From positions 2,695,501 through 2,759,500 of the forward strand of contig RHDP01000001.1 of the NCBI GenBank assembly GCA_003725745.1: 64,000 nucleotides of DNA, given 5' to 3'. A program made the position numbers and the translations under genes. Below are positions 26,503 to 35,863 of the stretch, in pieces. The DNA comes from Streptomyces sp. I6 (GTDB lineage: Bacteria; Actinomycetota; Actinomycetes; Streptomycetales; Streptomycetaceae). The notes below the pieces were generated by a model, which saw nothing but the letters and a program-made list of their open reading frames with translations, searched no databases and had not been told where the DNA came from. Position 1 is the stretch's first letter, and each line of letters begins with the position of its first letter.

Positions 26503-26642
26503 GCCGCGCGGAGGCGCCCGGGTCACCACCGAGCCGGGCAGGGGCCGGCATGTCCGGGGCAACACTGAACCGCGCCGATGCGCCAGGGTCGTTGCCAGGC
26601 CGTGCCGGTGCGCCCGGGTGGCTCACGGCACGGGCCCCGCCG

Positions 26643-26852
26643 TCAGAGGTGGTGCGGGGGCTTTTCGTCGAGGAAGCGCGCGAGGTCCGCTGCGCTGTCA
26701 CCGCTCGCCGGAGGCCGCTCGCCCCACCCTCGGTCCGTGTCGTCGGCGGACTGCTGGTCCAGAGGATCGTCGAAGATCAGCCCGGGCTCGGGTGGGGGCT
26801 GCTGCCGGGGCTCCTCCGCATCGCGCGGTCCGGTGGCGGGGGCGGTGCTCAT
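26643..26852 (-). CDS. Small acidic hypothetical protein
   Basis: 69 residues from ATG 26852 (MSTAPATGPRDAEE..., PGLIFDDPLDQQSADD, DSAADLARFLDEKPPHHL). Composition and the ordered C-terminal helix look real; no family is recognised. An upstream in-frame start would add 14 residues. Faces the P1 peptidase gene across a short-repeat tract. Confidence 0.55.
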   Translation of the reverse strand: MSTAPATGPRDAEEPRQQPPPEPGLIFDDPLDQQSADDTDRGWGERPPASGDSAADLARFLDEKPPHHL

Positions 26853-26900
26853 GGAGCAAGCGTACGCCGAGGCCGGCACGCGCCTCGGTGGCACGGTCCA

Positions 26901-26964
26901 GGCCTGGCCTGGCCTGACCTGGCCTGACCTGGCCTGACCTGGCCTGACCTGGCCTGACCTGGCC
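26901..26964. repeat. 10-bp tandem repeat
   Basis: GGCCTGACCT in five exact copies (26911-26960) plus one variant before and a partial copy after. Lies in the divergent gap between the small acidic gene and the P1 peptidase gene. Confidence 0.9.
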
Positions 26965-27019
26965 AGTGCAGGGGCGGCGCAAGGGCGGGGTCACAGCGGC
27001 CTCGTGATAGTCAGAAGCC

Positions 27020-28096
27020 ATGGCACTCAATGACGCATTGACCGATGTGCGCGGCATCCGGGTCGGCCACGCCCGCCTCACCGGAGAGGGCGCACTCAGC
27101 GGCACCACGGTCGTCCTCGCGCCGGAGGGCGGTGCCGTGACGGCGGTGGACGTCCGCGGCGGTGGTCCGGGCACCCGTGAGACCGATGCCCTCGATCCCC
27201 GCAATCTCGTCCAGCGCATCGAGGCGGTCGTCCTGACCGGGGGCAGCGCTTTCGGCCTGGACTCGGCATCAGGTGTGATGGCGTGGCTGGAGGAACAGGG
27301 CCGCGGGGTGCCGGCGGGCCGGGAGCCAGGGCAGGTCGTGCCGGTCGTTCCCGCAGCATGTGTCTTCGACCTGGGCCGGGGAGGGGACTGGAGGGCCAGG
27401 CCGGGCGCTTCGACGGGGCGCGCGGCGGTGGAGGCGGCCGCGCGCACGAAAGCCGGCGCGCCGGTCGAGGAGGGTTCGGTGGGCGCGGGCACCGGCGCGG
27501 TGGTGGGCAGGATCAAGGGGGGTGTGGGTACCGCCAGCGAGGTGCTGCGGGACGGGACGACGGTCGCCGCGCTGGTCGTGGCCAACGCGGCGGGCTCCGC
27601 GCTGGACCCGCACACCGGTGTGCTCTACGGGCGGCACTTCTTCGGCTCGGCGCCGGTGCCGCCCGCGCCCGAAGTGCACACGGCGGCCCTGAACCGGCTG
27701 GCCGAGGCGTCCGGCCGCAACGGTGCGTCCCCGCTGAACACGACCCTCGCCGTCGTGGCCACCGATGCCGAACTCACCCGTGCCCAGGCGCACAAGCTGG
27801 CCGGCACCGCGCACGACGGCATCGCGCGTGCCGTGCGGCCCGTCCATCTCCTCAACGACGGGGACACCGTCTTCGCGCTCGCCACCGGCACGCGTCCGCT
27901 CGACGGCCACCCGCTCGCACTCAACGCGGTGCTCACGGCCGGGGCGGACGTCGTCACCCGGGCGATCGTCCGGGCGGTGCTGGCCGCGGAGAGCGTGCGT
28001 GGTCCGGGCGGCGACTTCCCTTCGTACACCGAGTTGTACGGAGATCGGCACGGGGACCGGGGAGGGTCCGGACCGGCCTCCGGGAGCGCGGACTGA
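27020..28096 (+). CDS. P1-family (DmpA-like) aminopeptidase
   Basis: 358 residues. Family features: LTDVRGIRVGHARL at the start, TDALDPRNLVQRIEAVVLTGGSAFGLDSASGV, GAGTGAVVGRIKGGVGTAS and the self-cleavage region NGASPLNTTLAVVATDAELT, where an Asn-Thr bond is the probable processing site that frees the nucleophile. Members hydrolyse N-terminal residues or cyclic amides/esters; the exact substrate is unknown. Cytoplasmic, no signal peptide. Confidence 0.88.
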   Translation: MALNDALTDVRGIRVGHARLTGEGALSGTTVVLAPEGGAVTAVDVRGGGPGTRETDALDPRNLVQRIEAVVLTGGSAFGLDSASGVMAWLEEQGRGVPAGREPGQVVPVVPAACVFDLGRGGDWRARPGASTGRAAVEAAARTKAGAPVEEGSVGAGTGAVVGRIKGGVGTASEVLRDGTTVAALVVANAAGSALDPHTGVLYGRHFFGSAPVPPAPEVHTAALNRLAEASGRNGASPLNTTLAVVATDAELTRAQAHKLAGTAHDGIARAVRPVHLLNDGDTVFALATGTRPLDGHPLALNAVLTAGADVVTRAIVRAVLAAESVRGPGGDFPSYTELYGDRHGDRGGSGPASGSAD

Positions 28097-28258
28097 CGCC
28101 CGGCGCAACCGAGTTGAGGGGGCGCGAAGGTGTAGCGGAACTTCGCCGTGTGCACCGTTCGTTTTCCCGAACGCGGGACGCGATGTCAGCCCCAGGGGCT
28201 ACGTTAAGCAGTCATCAAGTGACGTGTGGCGACGGCCTGGAGATCCGGGAGATCCACC

Positions 28259-29155
28259 TTGAACGATCCGTACGAGACAACCGAGACTCACCTCGAGCGA
28301 CTCCTGGGTCGGGCTCTCAATTCCTTCGACCTTCCCGACGACGTGGTGGAGCGGCTCGACTCGGCGCTGGCCCATGACAGTTCGCTGCACTCCTCGCACC
28401 ACAGTGCGGCCCTGCACCGTTCGACCTACCGGCACGCGTACCTGCTGACCGACGGTTCCTCCCTCACCCTGTGGGAGCTGGTGCACAACACCGGCCGCGA
28501 CGGCGCCCGGCGGCACGAGCTGTACGCGGACGAGGCGGAGGCCCGGCTGGCGGCCTCACGGCTGCGTCCGGCACGCGAGGTGCGTCCGCACGGCGCCGAC
28601 GGCGCGGGGCACACCGGCGGCGCGGGTCGCGTGGAGGGCCCGGGTTGCACAGACGGTGCGGGGAACGCGGACGGCGACCCGGTCGGCGGACTCGCGGCGG
28701 TGTTCGGTGCGGCGCCCGAGGACGCCTGCTTCGGCAGCCCGGACGGGGAGCCGTACGACGACCTCGACACCGACCTCGAGTTGCTGGGTCGGCTGCTGGC
28801 AACCCCGCCGGTCTCCCCCGCCCGATCCTACGTCCCCGACGACTCCGCGGACCACGCCCGGCGGCTGCTGCGCCGGGCCGAGAACCCGGACCGGCCGGGC
28901 GAGGCGACCGCCGGGCTGCTGCGGTCGGCGTTCGCGCACCACATCGGCCAGGCGTTCGGCCGGCATAGCCCGGTCGACGCGCGGGACGCCGCCTTCACGC
29001 TCTACGAGCACGCGTTCCTGCTGTTCGACGGCACCGAGCTGAGTCTGTGGGAGGTGGAGCACACAGCCACCCCCGACGGACGCCATATGTGCGAGGTCTA
29101 CGAGGACGAGCGCACCGCCCGCGAGGCCATGGAGCTCCGCGCCCGGGTGCGCTGA
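28259..29155 (+). CDS. DUF6227-family protein
   Basis: 298 residues from TTG 28259 behind GGGAGATCC. It contains two related halves: LERLLGRALNSFDLPDDVVERLDSAL...YRHAYLLTDGSSLTLWELVHNT and, at the end, DAAFTLYEHAFLLFDGTELSLWEVEHTATPDGRHMCEVYEDE. The repeat suggests an internal duplication joined by a Gly-rich linker. Cytoplasmic, function unknown. Convergent with the fructose operon. Confidence 0.75.
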   Translation: MNDPYETTETHLERLLGRALNSFDLPDDVVERLDSALAHDSSLHSSHHSAALHRSTYRHAYLLTDGSSLTLWELVHNTGRDGARRHELYADEAEARLAASRLRPAREVRPHGADGAGHTGGAGRVEGPGCTDGAGNADGDPVGGLAAVFGAAPEDACFGSPDGEPYDDLDTDLELLGRLLATPPVSPARSYVPDDSADHARRLLRRAENPDRPGEATAGLLRSAFAHHIGQAFGRHSPVDARDAAFTLYEHAFLLFDGTELSLWEVEHTATPDGRHMCEVYEDERTAREAMELRARVR

Positions 29156-29174
29156 CCGTCCCCGCCCAGACCGG

Positions 29175-29600
29175 TCACGCCGCCGCGGTCGGCACCGAAG
29201 CCGTACCGCGGAGAGCGGCGGTGAAGCCGGTGTCCGTCAGCCGCCGGGCGAGGGCCGAGAGGATGGCCAGATGCGCGTCGTCGGCACCCGACGGCGCGGC
29301 TATGAGGAAGACGAGGTCCGCCGGACCGTCCGGGGCACCGAAGTCGATGCCCTCGGGGGCCCGCCCGAACGCCAGGGTGGGCTCGGTGACATGCGTGCTC
29401 CGGCAGTGCGGGATACCGATGCCGCCGTCCAGCCCCGTGGGCATCCGGGCCTCTCGCGCAGCCACATCGGCCAGGAAGCCCTCGAGATCGGTGACACGCC
29501 CCAGCGCGACCATGCGCCGGGCGAGCGAGCGAGCCGCCTCTTCCTTCGTGGCGGCGGCCAGGTCGAGGTCGACCAGGTCCGCGGTGATCATGTCGCTCAT
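29175..29600 (-). CDS. fruA: Fructose PTS EIIA domain only (FruA remnant)
   Basis: 141 residues of a PTS EIIA type-2 domain: active-site His65 in GGIGIPHCRSTHVTEPTLAFGR, then PADLVFLIAAPSGADDAHLAILSALARRL. In Streptomyces FruA is normally a single EIIABC protein of about 690 residues. Here the protein stops soon after the EIIA domain (FTAALRGTASVPTAAA) and no EIIB or EIIC sequence follows before the convergent DUF6227 gene. Last gene of fruR-fruK-fruA, overlapping fruK by four bases. Probably a deletion derivative, perhaps still able to phosphorylate another EIIBC. Confidence 0.8.
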   Translation of the reverse strand: MSDMITADLVDLDLAAATKEEAARSLARRMVALGRVTDLEGFLADVAAREARMPTGLDGGIGIPHCRSTHVTEPTLAFGRAPEGIDFGAPDGPADLVFLIAAPSGADDAHLAILSALARRLTDTGFTAALRGTASVPTAAA

Positions 29601-30550
29601 CGCGGGCTCTCTTGCCGGGTGATTGCACGGTCCAGGGGGACGTCAGCGGTCACCAGGACCGCGGCGGGGTCGAGGTCGGACGGCGTGGGCATCACACTGC
29701 CCGGGAGCCGGACGGCGGCCGCGCCGTGGGCGACGGCGGCGGTCAGGGCGTCTCCGCCCTCGCCGCCGGCGGCCAGGAACCCGGCCAGGGACGCGTCTCC
29801 GGCTCCGACGTCGCTGCGTACGGCGGCGACGGAGGCGGCTCCGTAGAAGGTTCCGGCCTCGGAGACGAGGAGCTGCCCGTCGGCTCCGAGGCTGGCCAGC
29901 ACCGCGCCCGCGCCGAGGGCACGCAGCTCCTCCGCGGCCTTCACCGCGTCACCGACGGATGCCAGCGGACGGCCGACGGCCTCGGCGAGTTCGGCGGCGT
30001 TCGGCTTGACGACGTCGGGCCGAGCGGAGAGCGCGGCCGTCAGGAACGGTCCGGAGGTGTCCAGTGCGACCCGGGCCCCCGACTCATGTGCACGGGTGAC
30101 GAGTTCGGCGTACCAGGACGGTGTCAGACCGCGCGGCAGGCTGCCGCTGCAGACGATCCAGTCTGCGGAGCGGCAGTGTGCCGCGGCCGTCGAGAGCAGC
30201 GCCTGCGACTCGTCCGGCGTGAGTTCCGGGCCCGGTGCGTTGATCTTCGTCAGGGTGCCGGCGGGCTCCGCGAGCGCGATGTTGGAGCGTGTCGTTCCGG
30301 CGATGGGCACGACCGCGGTCTCGATGCCCTGTCCCGCCAGCAGTTCCGCCACGAGCGCACCGGGGGCGCCGCCGAGTGGCAGGACGGCGACGGTACGGTG
30401 TCCGGCCGCCGCGACCGCCCTCGACACGTTCACGCCCTTGCCGCCCGGGTCCATGCGTTCGCCGGTGGCCCGCAGCACGGTGCCGCGCTCCAGGCCGGGG
30501 ATCTCGTACGTCCGGTCCAGCGACGGGTTGGGGGTGACGGTGAGAATCAT
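29597..30550 (-). CDS. fruK: 1-phosphofructokinase
   Basis: 317 residues of the PfkB/ribokinase fold: MILTVTPNPSLDRTYEI, ERMDPGGKGVNVSRAVAAAGH (substrate loop), VKPNAAELAEAVGRPL and the anion-hole/catalytic region VRSDVGAGDASLAGFLAA (Asp of GAGD as base). Phosphorylates fructose-1-phosphate made by the PTS. ATG overlaps the fruR stop by four bases. Confidence 0.93.
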   Translation of the reverse strand: MILTVTPNPSLDRTYEIPGLERGTVLRATGERMDPGGKGVNVSRAVAAAGHRTVAVLPLGGAPGALVAELLAGQGIETAVVPIAGTTRSNIALAEPAGTLTKINAPGPELTPDESQALLSTAAAHCRSADWIVCSGSLPRGLTPSWYAELVTRAHESGARVALDTSGPFLTAALSARPDVVKPNAAELAEAVGRPLASVGDAVKAAEELRALGAGAVLASLGADGQLLVSEAGTFYGAASVAAVRSDVGAGDASLAGFLAAGGEGGDALTAAVAHGAAAVRLPGSVMPTPSDLDPAAVLVTADVPLDRAITRQESPR

Positions 30551-31308
30551 GTGCGTACTACTTCCGTGCCCGCGGCTTCGACGGCCGCGGCGTCCTCGGG
30601 GCTGAGCCCGCTGTCCGTGATGAGCAGATCGACGTCGGCGAGGTCGGCGAAGCGGGCGAAATGCTCCTCGCCGTACTTCGCGGAGTCCGCGAGCAGCACG
30701 ACACGGCGCGCCGCCGCGACGAGGGCCCGCTTGACCGCGGCCTCGGCGAGATCGGGTGTGGTGAGCCCGCAGAGGGTGGAGAAGCCGTTGGTCCCGAGGA
30801 AGACCACGTCGGCGCGGATCTCGCCGTACGCCCGCAGCGCCCAGGCGTCGACTGCGGCGCGGGTGCGGTGCCGGACGCGGCCACCGACGAGATGGAGGTC
30901 GATTCCGGGGTGGTCGGCCAGCCGGGCAGCGGCGGGCAGCGCATGGGTGACGACGCTGAGCGAGCACTCCAGCGGGAACGCCGCGGCAAGTCGCGCCACG
31001 GTGGAGCCGGCGTCGAGGACGACGCTGCCGTCCGCGGGGAGTTCGGCGAGGGCCGCCCGCGCTATCCGGTCCTTCTCGTCGGCGGCGGTGGACTCGCGCT
31101 CGGCGAGGTCGGGCTCGAAGTCGAGCCGGCCGGCCGGGATGGCCCCACCGTGCACCCTGCGCACCAGTCCGGCCCGGTCGAGCGCCTTCAGGTCGCGCCG
31201 GATGGTCTCGGCGGTGACCTGGAACTCCTCGGCGAGCGAGAGCACCTCGACCCGTCCGCCGTCACGGGCGAGTCGGAGGATCTCCTGCTGACGCTCCGGT
31301 GCGTACAT
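30547..31308 (-). CDS. fruR: DeoR-family fructose-operon repressor
   Basis: 253 residues: N-terminal DeoR helix-turn-helix (RQQEILRLARDGGRVEVLSLAEEFQVTAETIRRDLKALDRAGLVRRVHGGA) and a sugar-phosphate sensing domain (VVLDAGSTVARLAAAF, IRADVVFLGTNGFSTLCGLTTPD, LLADSAKYGEEHFARFADL). Heads the operon, so autoregulation through the inverted repeats at 31313-31393 is likely. Confidence 0.92.
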   Translation of the reverse strand: MYAPERQQEILRLARDGGRVEVLSLAEEFQVTAETIRRDLKALDRAGLVRRVHGGAIPAGRLDFEPDLAERESTAADEKDRIARAALAELPADGSVVLDAGSTVARLAAAFPLECSLSVVTHALPAAARLADHPGIDLHLVGGRVRHRTRAAVDAWALRAYGEIRADVVFLGTNGFSTLCGLTTPDLAEAAVKRALVAAARRVVLLADSAKYGEEHFARFADLADVDLLITDSGLSPEDAAAVEAAGTEVVRT

Positions 31309-31312
31309 GTGG

Positions 31313-31393
31313 GTTTACTTCCATTCCATGCCCGAATCTGTGGATTCATCGCCACGCTACGCCCCTGCATCCACGAAGTAAACAGATTCGGGC
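31313..31393 (-). promoter_or_regulatory. Candidate FruR operator region, nested inverted repeats
   Basis: GTTTACTTC at 31313-31321 is mirrored by GAAGTAAAC at 31375-31383, and GCCCGAATCTGT at 31330-31341 by ACAGATTCGGGC at 31382-31393. Both pairs are perfect and lie just upstream of fruR. Confidence 0.6.
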
Positions 31394-31706
31394 GAAAAGC
31401 AGACACGTTCGGATCGCGACCGGACATGTACTGAGCGTGCCCTGCGCTGGCCACCGAGCGGGGTGGGTGCCGCGGACGCTCCGCCGCGGCCGGCCCGGGT
31501 GAGTGCCGCGGGGCCCGACCGGCCACCGCCCCGGCGTGAGCCCGCCGAGTCCCGCGCCGGGCCCCGCGCCGGGCCCTCCTCGGGCACGATGCGGGACCCG
31601 GGACCAGGGGATCTCCCCTTGGGGTCCAGTGGTCTTCGCAACACCGTCCGGTTCCCGGTGGTGAACCGTCCGGTTCCCGGTGGTGAGCGGATCGACGAAC
31701 GGCGGC
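31394..31706. other. Gap between fructose operon and MFS gene
   Basis: No gene. It includes a perfect 22-bp direct repeat in tandem at 31644-31687 (CCGTCCGGTTCCCGGTGGTGA plus one variable base), 20 bases past the end of the convergent-side MFS coding region. Confidence 0.6.
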
Positions 31707-33368
31707 TCAGTGCGACAGCACCGGCTGCCGCTCCCCCTCCGCCCCCGAACCCGGCCCCTTGTCCCCGTCCGTCTCCCGATCCGCCGGAGTGCCGGAGTCC
31801 GCACCGGCGCCGCCCTCCTCCAGCGCGCCCGCGTCCGCGGCACCCGCACCTTCGATGTGCCGTCCGGGACGCGCCGGCAGAGCGAACATCATCAGCAGGA
31901 TCACGGCGAGTACGCCCACGACCCACCACAGCGAACTCCGGAACGCGTCCGCGAAGACCCGGCCCACCGCGTCCTGCGAGGCCGGCAGCGCCTCGTCGAC
32001 CACCGAGAAGAAGACGACCGAGACCAGCCCGAGCCCCAGGGCGTTGCCCATCTGCGTGGTGGTGTTGATCAGCCCGGACGCCGAGCCGGCGTGCTCGCGC
32101 GGTACGTCCGACAGCACCGCGTCCGTCAGCGGCGCCACGATCAGCCCCATCCCGAGCCCCATGACGACCAGCGGTGCCGCCATCTGCCAGGGTTCGACGC
32201 CCGTGCCGTACCGGCCGGCCACCCAGATGTAGAGCACCAGCCCGGACACCATGACCAGTGCACCCGCCTGCAGCACCTTCCGCCCGAAGCGCGGCACCAG
32301 CCGCTGCACGGAGATCCCGGCGGCCAGCGAGACGGCTATGGAGAACGGCACGCCGGTCAGGCCGGCCTTGATCGGGCTCCAGCCGAGGCCGATCTGCATG
32401 TACAGCGTCCAGACCAGGAAGAAGATGCCCAAGACCACACCGAAGGCCAGCTGCACGGCGACACCCGCGGCGAAGCTCTTCACCCGGAACAGCGACAGCT
32501 CCACCAGCGGGGAACCGTCCTTGCGCGTCTTGCGGCGCTCGTAGGCCACGAAGGCGGCGAACACGAGCGGGCTCGCCGCCATGCACAGATGGCCCCACAG
32601 CGGCCAGCCGAGCTCGCGCCCGCGCGTGAGCGGGTAGACCAGCATGAGCAGTCCGGTGGTCACCAGCGCGACGCCGACGAGGTCGAGACGGAGTGCCTTC
32701 TCGGCCCGGGACTCGGTGATGTACTTCAGGCCGAGGACGAGCCCCGCGACGCCGACCGGCAGGTTGATGAGGAAGATGGGCCGCCACTCCAGGCCCAGGA
32801 TGTTCCACTGGGTCAGCAGGGCGCCGAGCAGCGGACCGGAGACCGCGCCGAGCCCGACGACCGCGCCGAACATCCCGAATACCTTGCCGCGTTCGTGGGC
32901 GGGGAAGGTCACATGGACGATCGCGAGGACCTGGGGCACCATCATCGCGGCCATCGCACCCTGCAGGAGTCGCGAGGCGACCAGCATCTCGGGGCCGGCA
33001 GCCAGTCCGCAGAGCGCCGAGGCGACCGTGAAGCCGCTGATTCCGATCAGGAAGAGCCTCTTGCGACCGTAGATGTCGCCGAGGCGGCCACCCGTGATCA
33101 GACCGGCGGCGAAGGCCAAGGCGTAGCCGGCGGTGATCCACTGGATCGCACCGAACGACGCACCGAGGTCGCGCTCGATCGACGGGATCGCGATGTTGAC
33201 GATGGTCACGTCGACCAGGTCCATGAAGGCCGCGGTCATGACGATGGCGAGGGCGGTCCAGCGACGCCGGTCGGAAGCCGTGCCCGGTGGAGCGGCGGGG
33301 TCGGAGGCCGTATCCGGTACGGCGGTGGGGTCGGAGGCCGTATCCGATACGGCGGCGTGGGAACTCAT
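31707..33368 (-). CDS. DHA2-type MFS drug exporter
   Basis: 553 residues, 14 membrane segments. Motifs: DLVDVTIVNIAIPSIERDLGAS (DHA2 motif D1), GRLGDIYGRKRLFLIG (motif A) and a second-half GSGLINTTTQMGNALG. The N-tail holds three SDTASDP-like repeats and the C-tail is acidic and unstructured. ATG 33368. Divergently paired with a WYL regulator 63 bp away, which probably controls it. Confidence 0.9.
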   Translation of the reverse strand: MSSHAAVSDTASDPTAVPDTASDPAAPPGTASDRRRWTALAIVMTAAFMDLVDVTIVNIAIPSIERDLGASFGAIQWITAGYALAFAAGLITGGRLGDIYGRKRLFLIGISGFTVASALCGLAAGPEMLVASRLLQGAMAAMMVPQVLAIVHVTFPAHERGKVFGMFGAVVGLGAVSGPLLGALLTQWNILGLEWRPIFLINLPVGVAGLVLGLKYITESRAEKALRLDLVGVALVTTGLLMLVYPLTRGRELGWPLWGHLCMAASPLVFAAFVAYERRKTRKDGSPLVELSLFRVKSFAAGVAVQLAFGVVLGIFFLVWTLYMQIGLGWSPIKAGLTGVPFSIAVSLAAGISVQRLVPRFGRKVLQAGALVMVSGLVLYIWVAGRYGTGVEPWQMAAPLVVMGLGMGLIVAPLTDAVLSDVPREHAGSASGLINTTTQMGNALGLGLVSVVFFSVVDEALPASQDAVGRVFADAFRSSLWWVVGVLAVILLMMFALPARPGRHIEGAGAADAGALEEGGAGADSGTPADRETDGDKGPGSGAEGERQPVLSH

Positions 33369-33431
33369 GCGGGAAAAGGTAGAGCCCGTATAGGCCAGAA
33401 CACGTCCTAGAAGCCTGCCAGGCTGAGTCCC

Positions 33432-34403
33432 ATGACAGACACGCCGGCACGACTGCTGAATCTGCTGTCCCTGCTGCAGACGCCGCGCGAGTGGCCGGGC
33501 AGCGAACTCGCCGAACGGCTTCGGGTGAGCCCCCGCACGATCCGCCGGGACATCGGCCGGCTGCGCGAACTCGGCTATCCGGTGGAAGCGACGAAGGGCG
33601 CGGTGGGCGGGTACCGGCTCGTCGCAGGCGCCGCGATGCCGCCGCTCCTGCTCGATGACGACGAGGCCGTCGCCATCGCCGTGGGGCTGCGGGCGGGCGC
33701 GGGCCACGCCATCGAAGGAGTGGACGAGGCTTCCGTACGGGCCCTGGCCAAGCTGGAGCAGGTGCTGCCCACACGGCTGCGCCGGCGGGTTTCCACCCTC
33801 CAGAAAGCGACGATCCCGCTCACTCGCGGCGACGGAGCCACCGTCGACCCGCGCACCCTCACCGCCCTCGCCGCGACCGTGACCGGGCGGGAGCGGTTGC
33901 GCTTCGACTACCGGTCCGGCGCGGGCGCGGAGTCGAACCGGCTGGTGGAACCGCACCGGCTGGTCTCGACCGGCCGACGGTGGTACCTGGTGGCGTACGA
34001 CCTCGGGCGCGAAGACTGGCGGACGTTCCGGGTCGACCGGGTCACTGACCCGTTCGCGACCGGCGCCCGCTTCACCCCGCGCGGGCTTCCGGCAGGGGGC
34101 GACGCGGCCGAGTTCCTCTCCGCCTCGATGGCGCGCAACCAGCCCGAAGTGGCGCTGGACATCACCTTCGCGGCACCGGCGGAACGCGTCTCCGCCCGCC
34201 TTCCCGGCTACCTCGGCAGACCGGAGCCGACGGGGCCGGACCGCTGCCGGCTGCGCAGCAGCTGCCAGGACTCGCTGGAGTGGATCGCGCTGCGGCTGGC
34301 TCTGGTCGACTGCGAGTTCACCGTCCATGGCCCCGCTGCGCTCGGTGAGCATCTGGGAAGGCTGGGCACACGCCTCACGCGGGCGAGCGGCCGGAGCCGG
34401 TAG
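33432..34403 (+). CDS. WYL-domain transcriptional regulator (YafY type)
   Basis: 323 residues: HTH_11 winged helix (RLLNLLSLLQTPREWPGSELAERLRVSPRTIRRDIGRLRELGYPV), then the WYL domain (LVEPHRLVSTGRRWYLVAYDLGREDWRTFRVDRV) and a WCX-like C-terminal domain. WYL domains sense small ligands or nucleic acids. Context suggests control of the divergent exporter. Confidence 0.88.
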   Translation: MTDTPARLLNLLSLLQTPREWPGSELAERLRVSPRTIRRDIGRLRELGYPVEATKGAVGGYRLVAGAAMPPLLLDDDEAVAIAVGLRAGAGHAIEGVDEASVRALAKLEQVLPTRLRRRVSTLQKATIPLTRGDGATVDPRTLTALAATVTGRERLRFDYRSGAGAESNRLVEPHRLVSTGRRWYLVAYDLGREDWRTFRVDRVTDPFATGARFTPRGLPAGGDAAEFLSASMARNQPEVALDITFAAPAERVSARLPGYLGRPEPTGPDRCRLRSSCQDSLEWIALRLALVDCEFTVHGPAALGEHLGRLGTRLTRASGRSR

Positions 34404-34774
34404 CCCTCCTCCGCGGCCAGGCGGTCGCGCACGCCTCACGCGGGCGAGCGGACGAGAGGAGGCGGCCGGGAAGGCACGCGGCTGAGGATCGGCGGACGCG
34501 GGTTCGCGGGCGAGGATCGGCCGCTGACGACTGTCCGCCGACGATTCGCGGGCGAGGTAGGCGGCCGAAGCGGGGCAGCGTGTGAAGCCACACGAGCGAC
34601 TGAGGCCAGCCGGCTGCTCGAATGACTCAGCGACCGAAGGAGTCCGGCAGGTGCAGGCAGGCGAACGGCAGGTGCGGAGGCACGGTTCACCGCGGACGCG
34701 CAACGAAGACCCCGGCACCAGGGGGGGGGAAGGGTGCCGGGGTCGCTCATCGGGCGGGAGCAGCCCCGCCGTCG
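34404..34774. other. Convergent gap with scrambled short repeats
   Basis: Contains a second copy of CTCACGCGGGCGAGCGG (also at the WYL gene end, 34375-34391) and further GCGGGCGAG echoes, plus a G8 run near 34721. No gene seen. Confidence 0.6.
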
Positions 34775-35776
34775 TCACGCCGCCGCGTCGAAGCCCGTGT
34801 CACGGGCCATCCTCTTCAGCTCCAGCAGCGCGTGCTTCTCGATCTGCCGAATGCGCTCACGCGTGAGGCCGTGCTCCTTGCCGACCTCGGTCAGGGTGCG
34901 CTCGCGGCCGTCCTCGATGCCGTACCGCATCCGGATGATCGACGCCGTGCGGTGGTCGAGCCGGTCGATGAGATCGTCGAGTTCCTCGCTGCGCAGCAGC
35001 GTCAGCACGGACTGCTCGGGTGACACCGCGGAGGTGTCCTCCAGCAGGTCGCCGAACTGCGTCTCGCCCTCGTCGTCCACGGACATGTTGAGCGAGACCG
35101 GGTCGCGGGCCCAGTCCAGCACGTCCGTCACCCGCTCCGGCGTCGATCCCAGCTCCTCCGCCACTTCGGACGGCTCGGGCTCGCGGCCGTGCTCCCGGTT
35201 GAACTCGCGCTGAACCCGCCGGATCCGGCCCAGCTCCTCCACCAGGTGGACGGGAAGCCGGATCGTACGGGACTGGTCGGCTATCGAGCGGGTGATGGCC
35301 TGGCGGATCCACCACGTCGCGTACGTGGAGAACTTGAAGCCCTTGGTGTAGTCGAACTTCTCCACCGCGCGCACCAGCCCCGCGTTGCCCTCCTGGATCA
35401 GGTCGAGCAGCGGCAGGCCACTGCGCGGATAGCGGCGCGCGACGGCCACCACCAGTCGGAGGTTCGACTTGATGAAGACGTCCTTGGCGCGCTCGCCCGC
35501 GGCGACGAGCGCCTCGAGCTCCTCGCGTGTGGCACCGGCCGCGTCGCTCTCCACCTCGCCGTCGAGGATCTGCCGGGCGTAGACGCCCGCCTCGATCGTC
35601 TGGGAGAGCTCGACCTCCTTGGCGGCATCCAGCAGCGGCGTGCGCGCGATCTCGTCGAGGTACATGCCGACCAGATCGCGGTCCGCGATCTCCCCGCTCG
35701 TGGAACGAACGCTGTCTGCTCCATCGGCCCCGGTCCCCTTGGCGGACTTACGACGGGCGACGGCACGGGTTGCCAT
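34775..35776 (-). CDS. hrdD: Principal-like RNA polymerase sigma factor HrdD
   Basis: 333 residues, the usual HrdD length. Region 1.2 [26 protein letters not shown], region 2 [53 protein letters not shown], region 3, and region 4.2 [30 protein letters not shown]. Group 2 sigma factor, non-essential in Streptomyces. ATG 35776 gives the family N-terminus ([13 protein letters not shown]). Location near the fru locus matches S. coelicolor. A sigma-R-type promoter precedes it. Confidence 0.9.
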   Translation of the reverse strand: MATRAVARRKSAKGTGADGADSVRSTSGEIADRDLVGMYLDEIARTPLLDAAKEVELSQTIEAGVYARQILDGEVESDAAGATREELEALVAAGERAKDVFIKSNLRLVVAVARRYPRSGLPLLDLIQEGNAGLVRAVEKFDYTKGFKFSTYATWWIRQAITRSIADQSRTIRLPVHLVEELGRIRRVQREFNREHGREPEPSEVAEELGSTPERVTDVLDWARDPVSLNMSVDDEGETQFGDLLEDTSAVSPEQSVLTLLRSEELDDLIDRLDHRTASIIRMRYGIEDGRERTLTEVGKEHGLTRERIRQIEKHALLELKRMARDTGFDAAA

Positions 35777-35837
35777 GCGTGCTCCCTTGCTGAGTAGGTC
35801 GCGACACCCTTCCGGGTGCCCTGCATCCGACGGAAAC

Positions 35838-35863
35838 AACGACTGGAATCCGGACAGAATTCC
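35838..35863 (-). promoter_or_regulatory. Sigma-R-type promoter of hrdD
   Basis: On the coding strand GGAAT, exactly 18 bases, then GTT, which is the sigma-R consensus. It lies about 60 bases upstream of the hrdD start. hrdD is a known sigma-R target in S. coelicolor. Confidence 0.75.
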
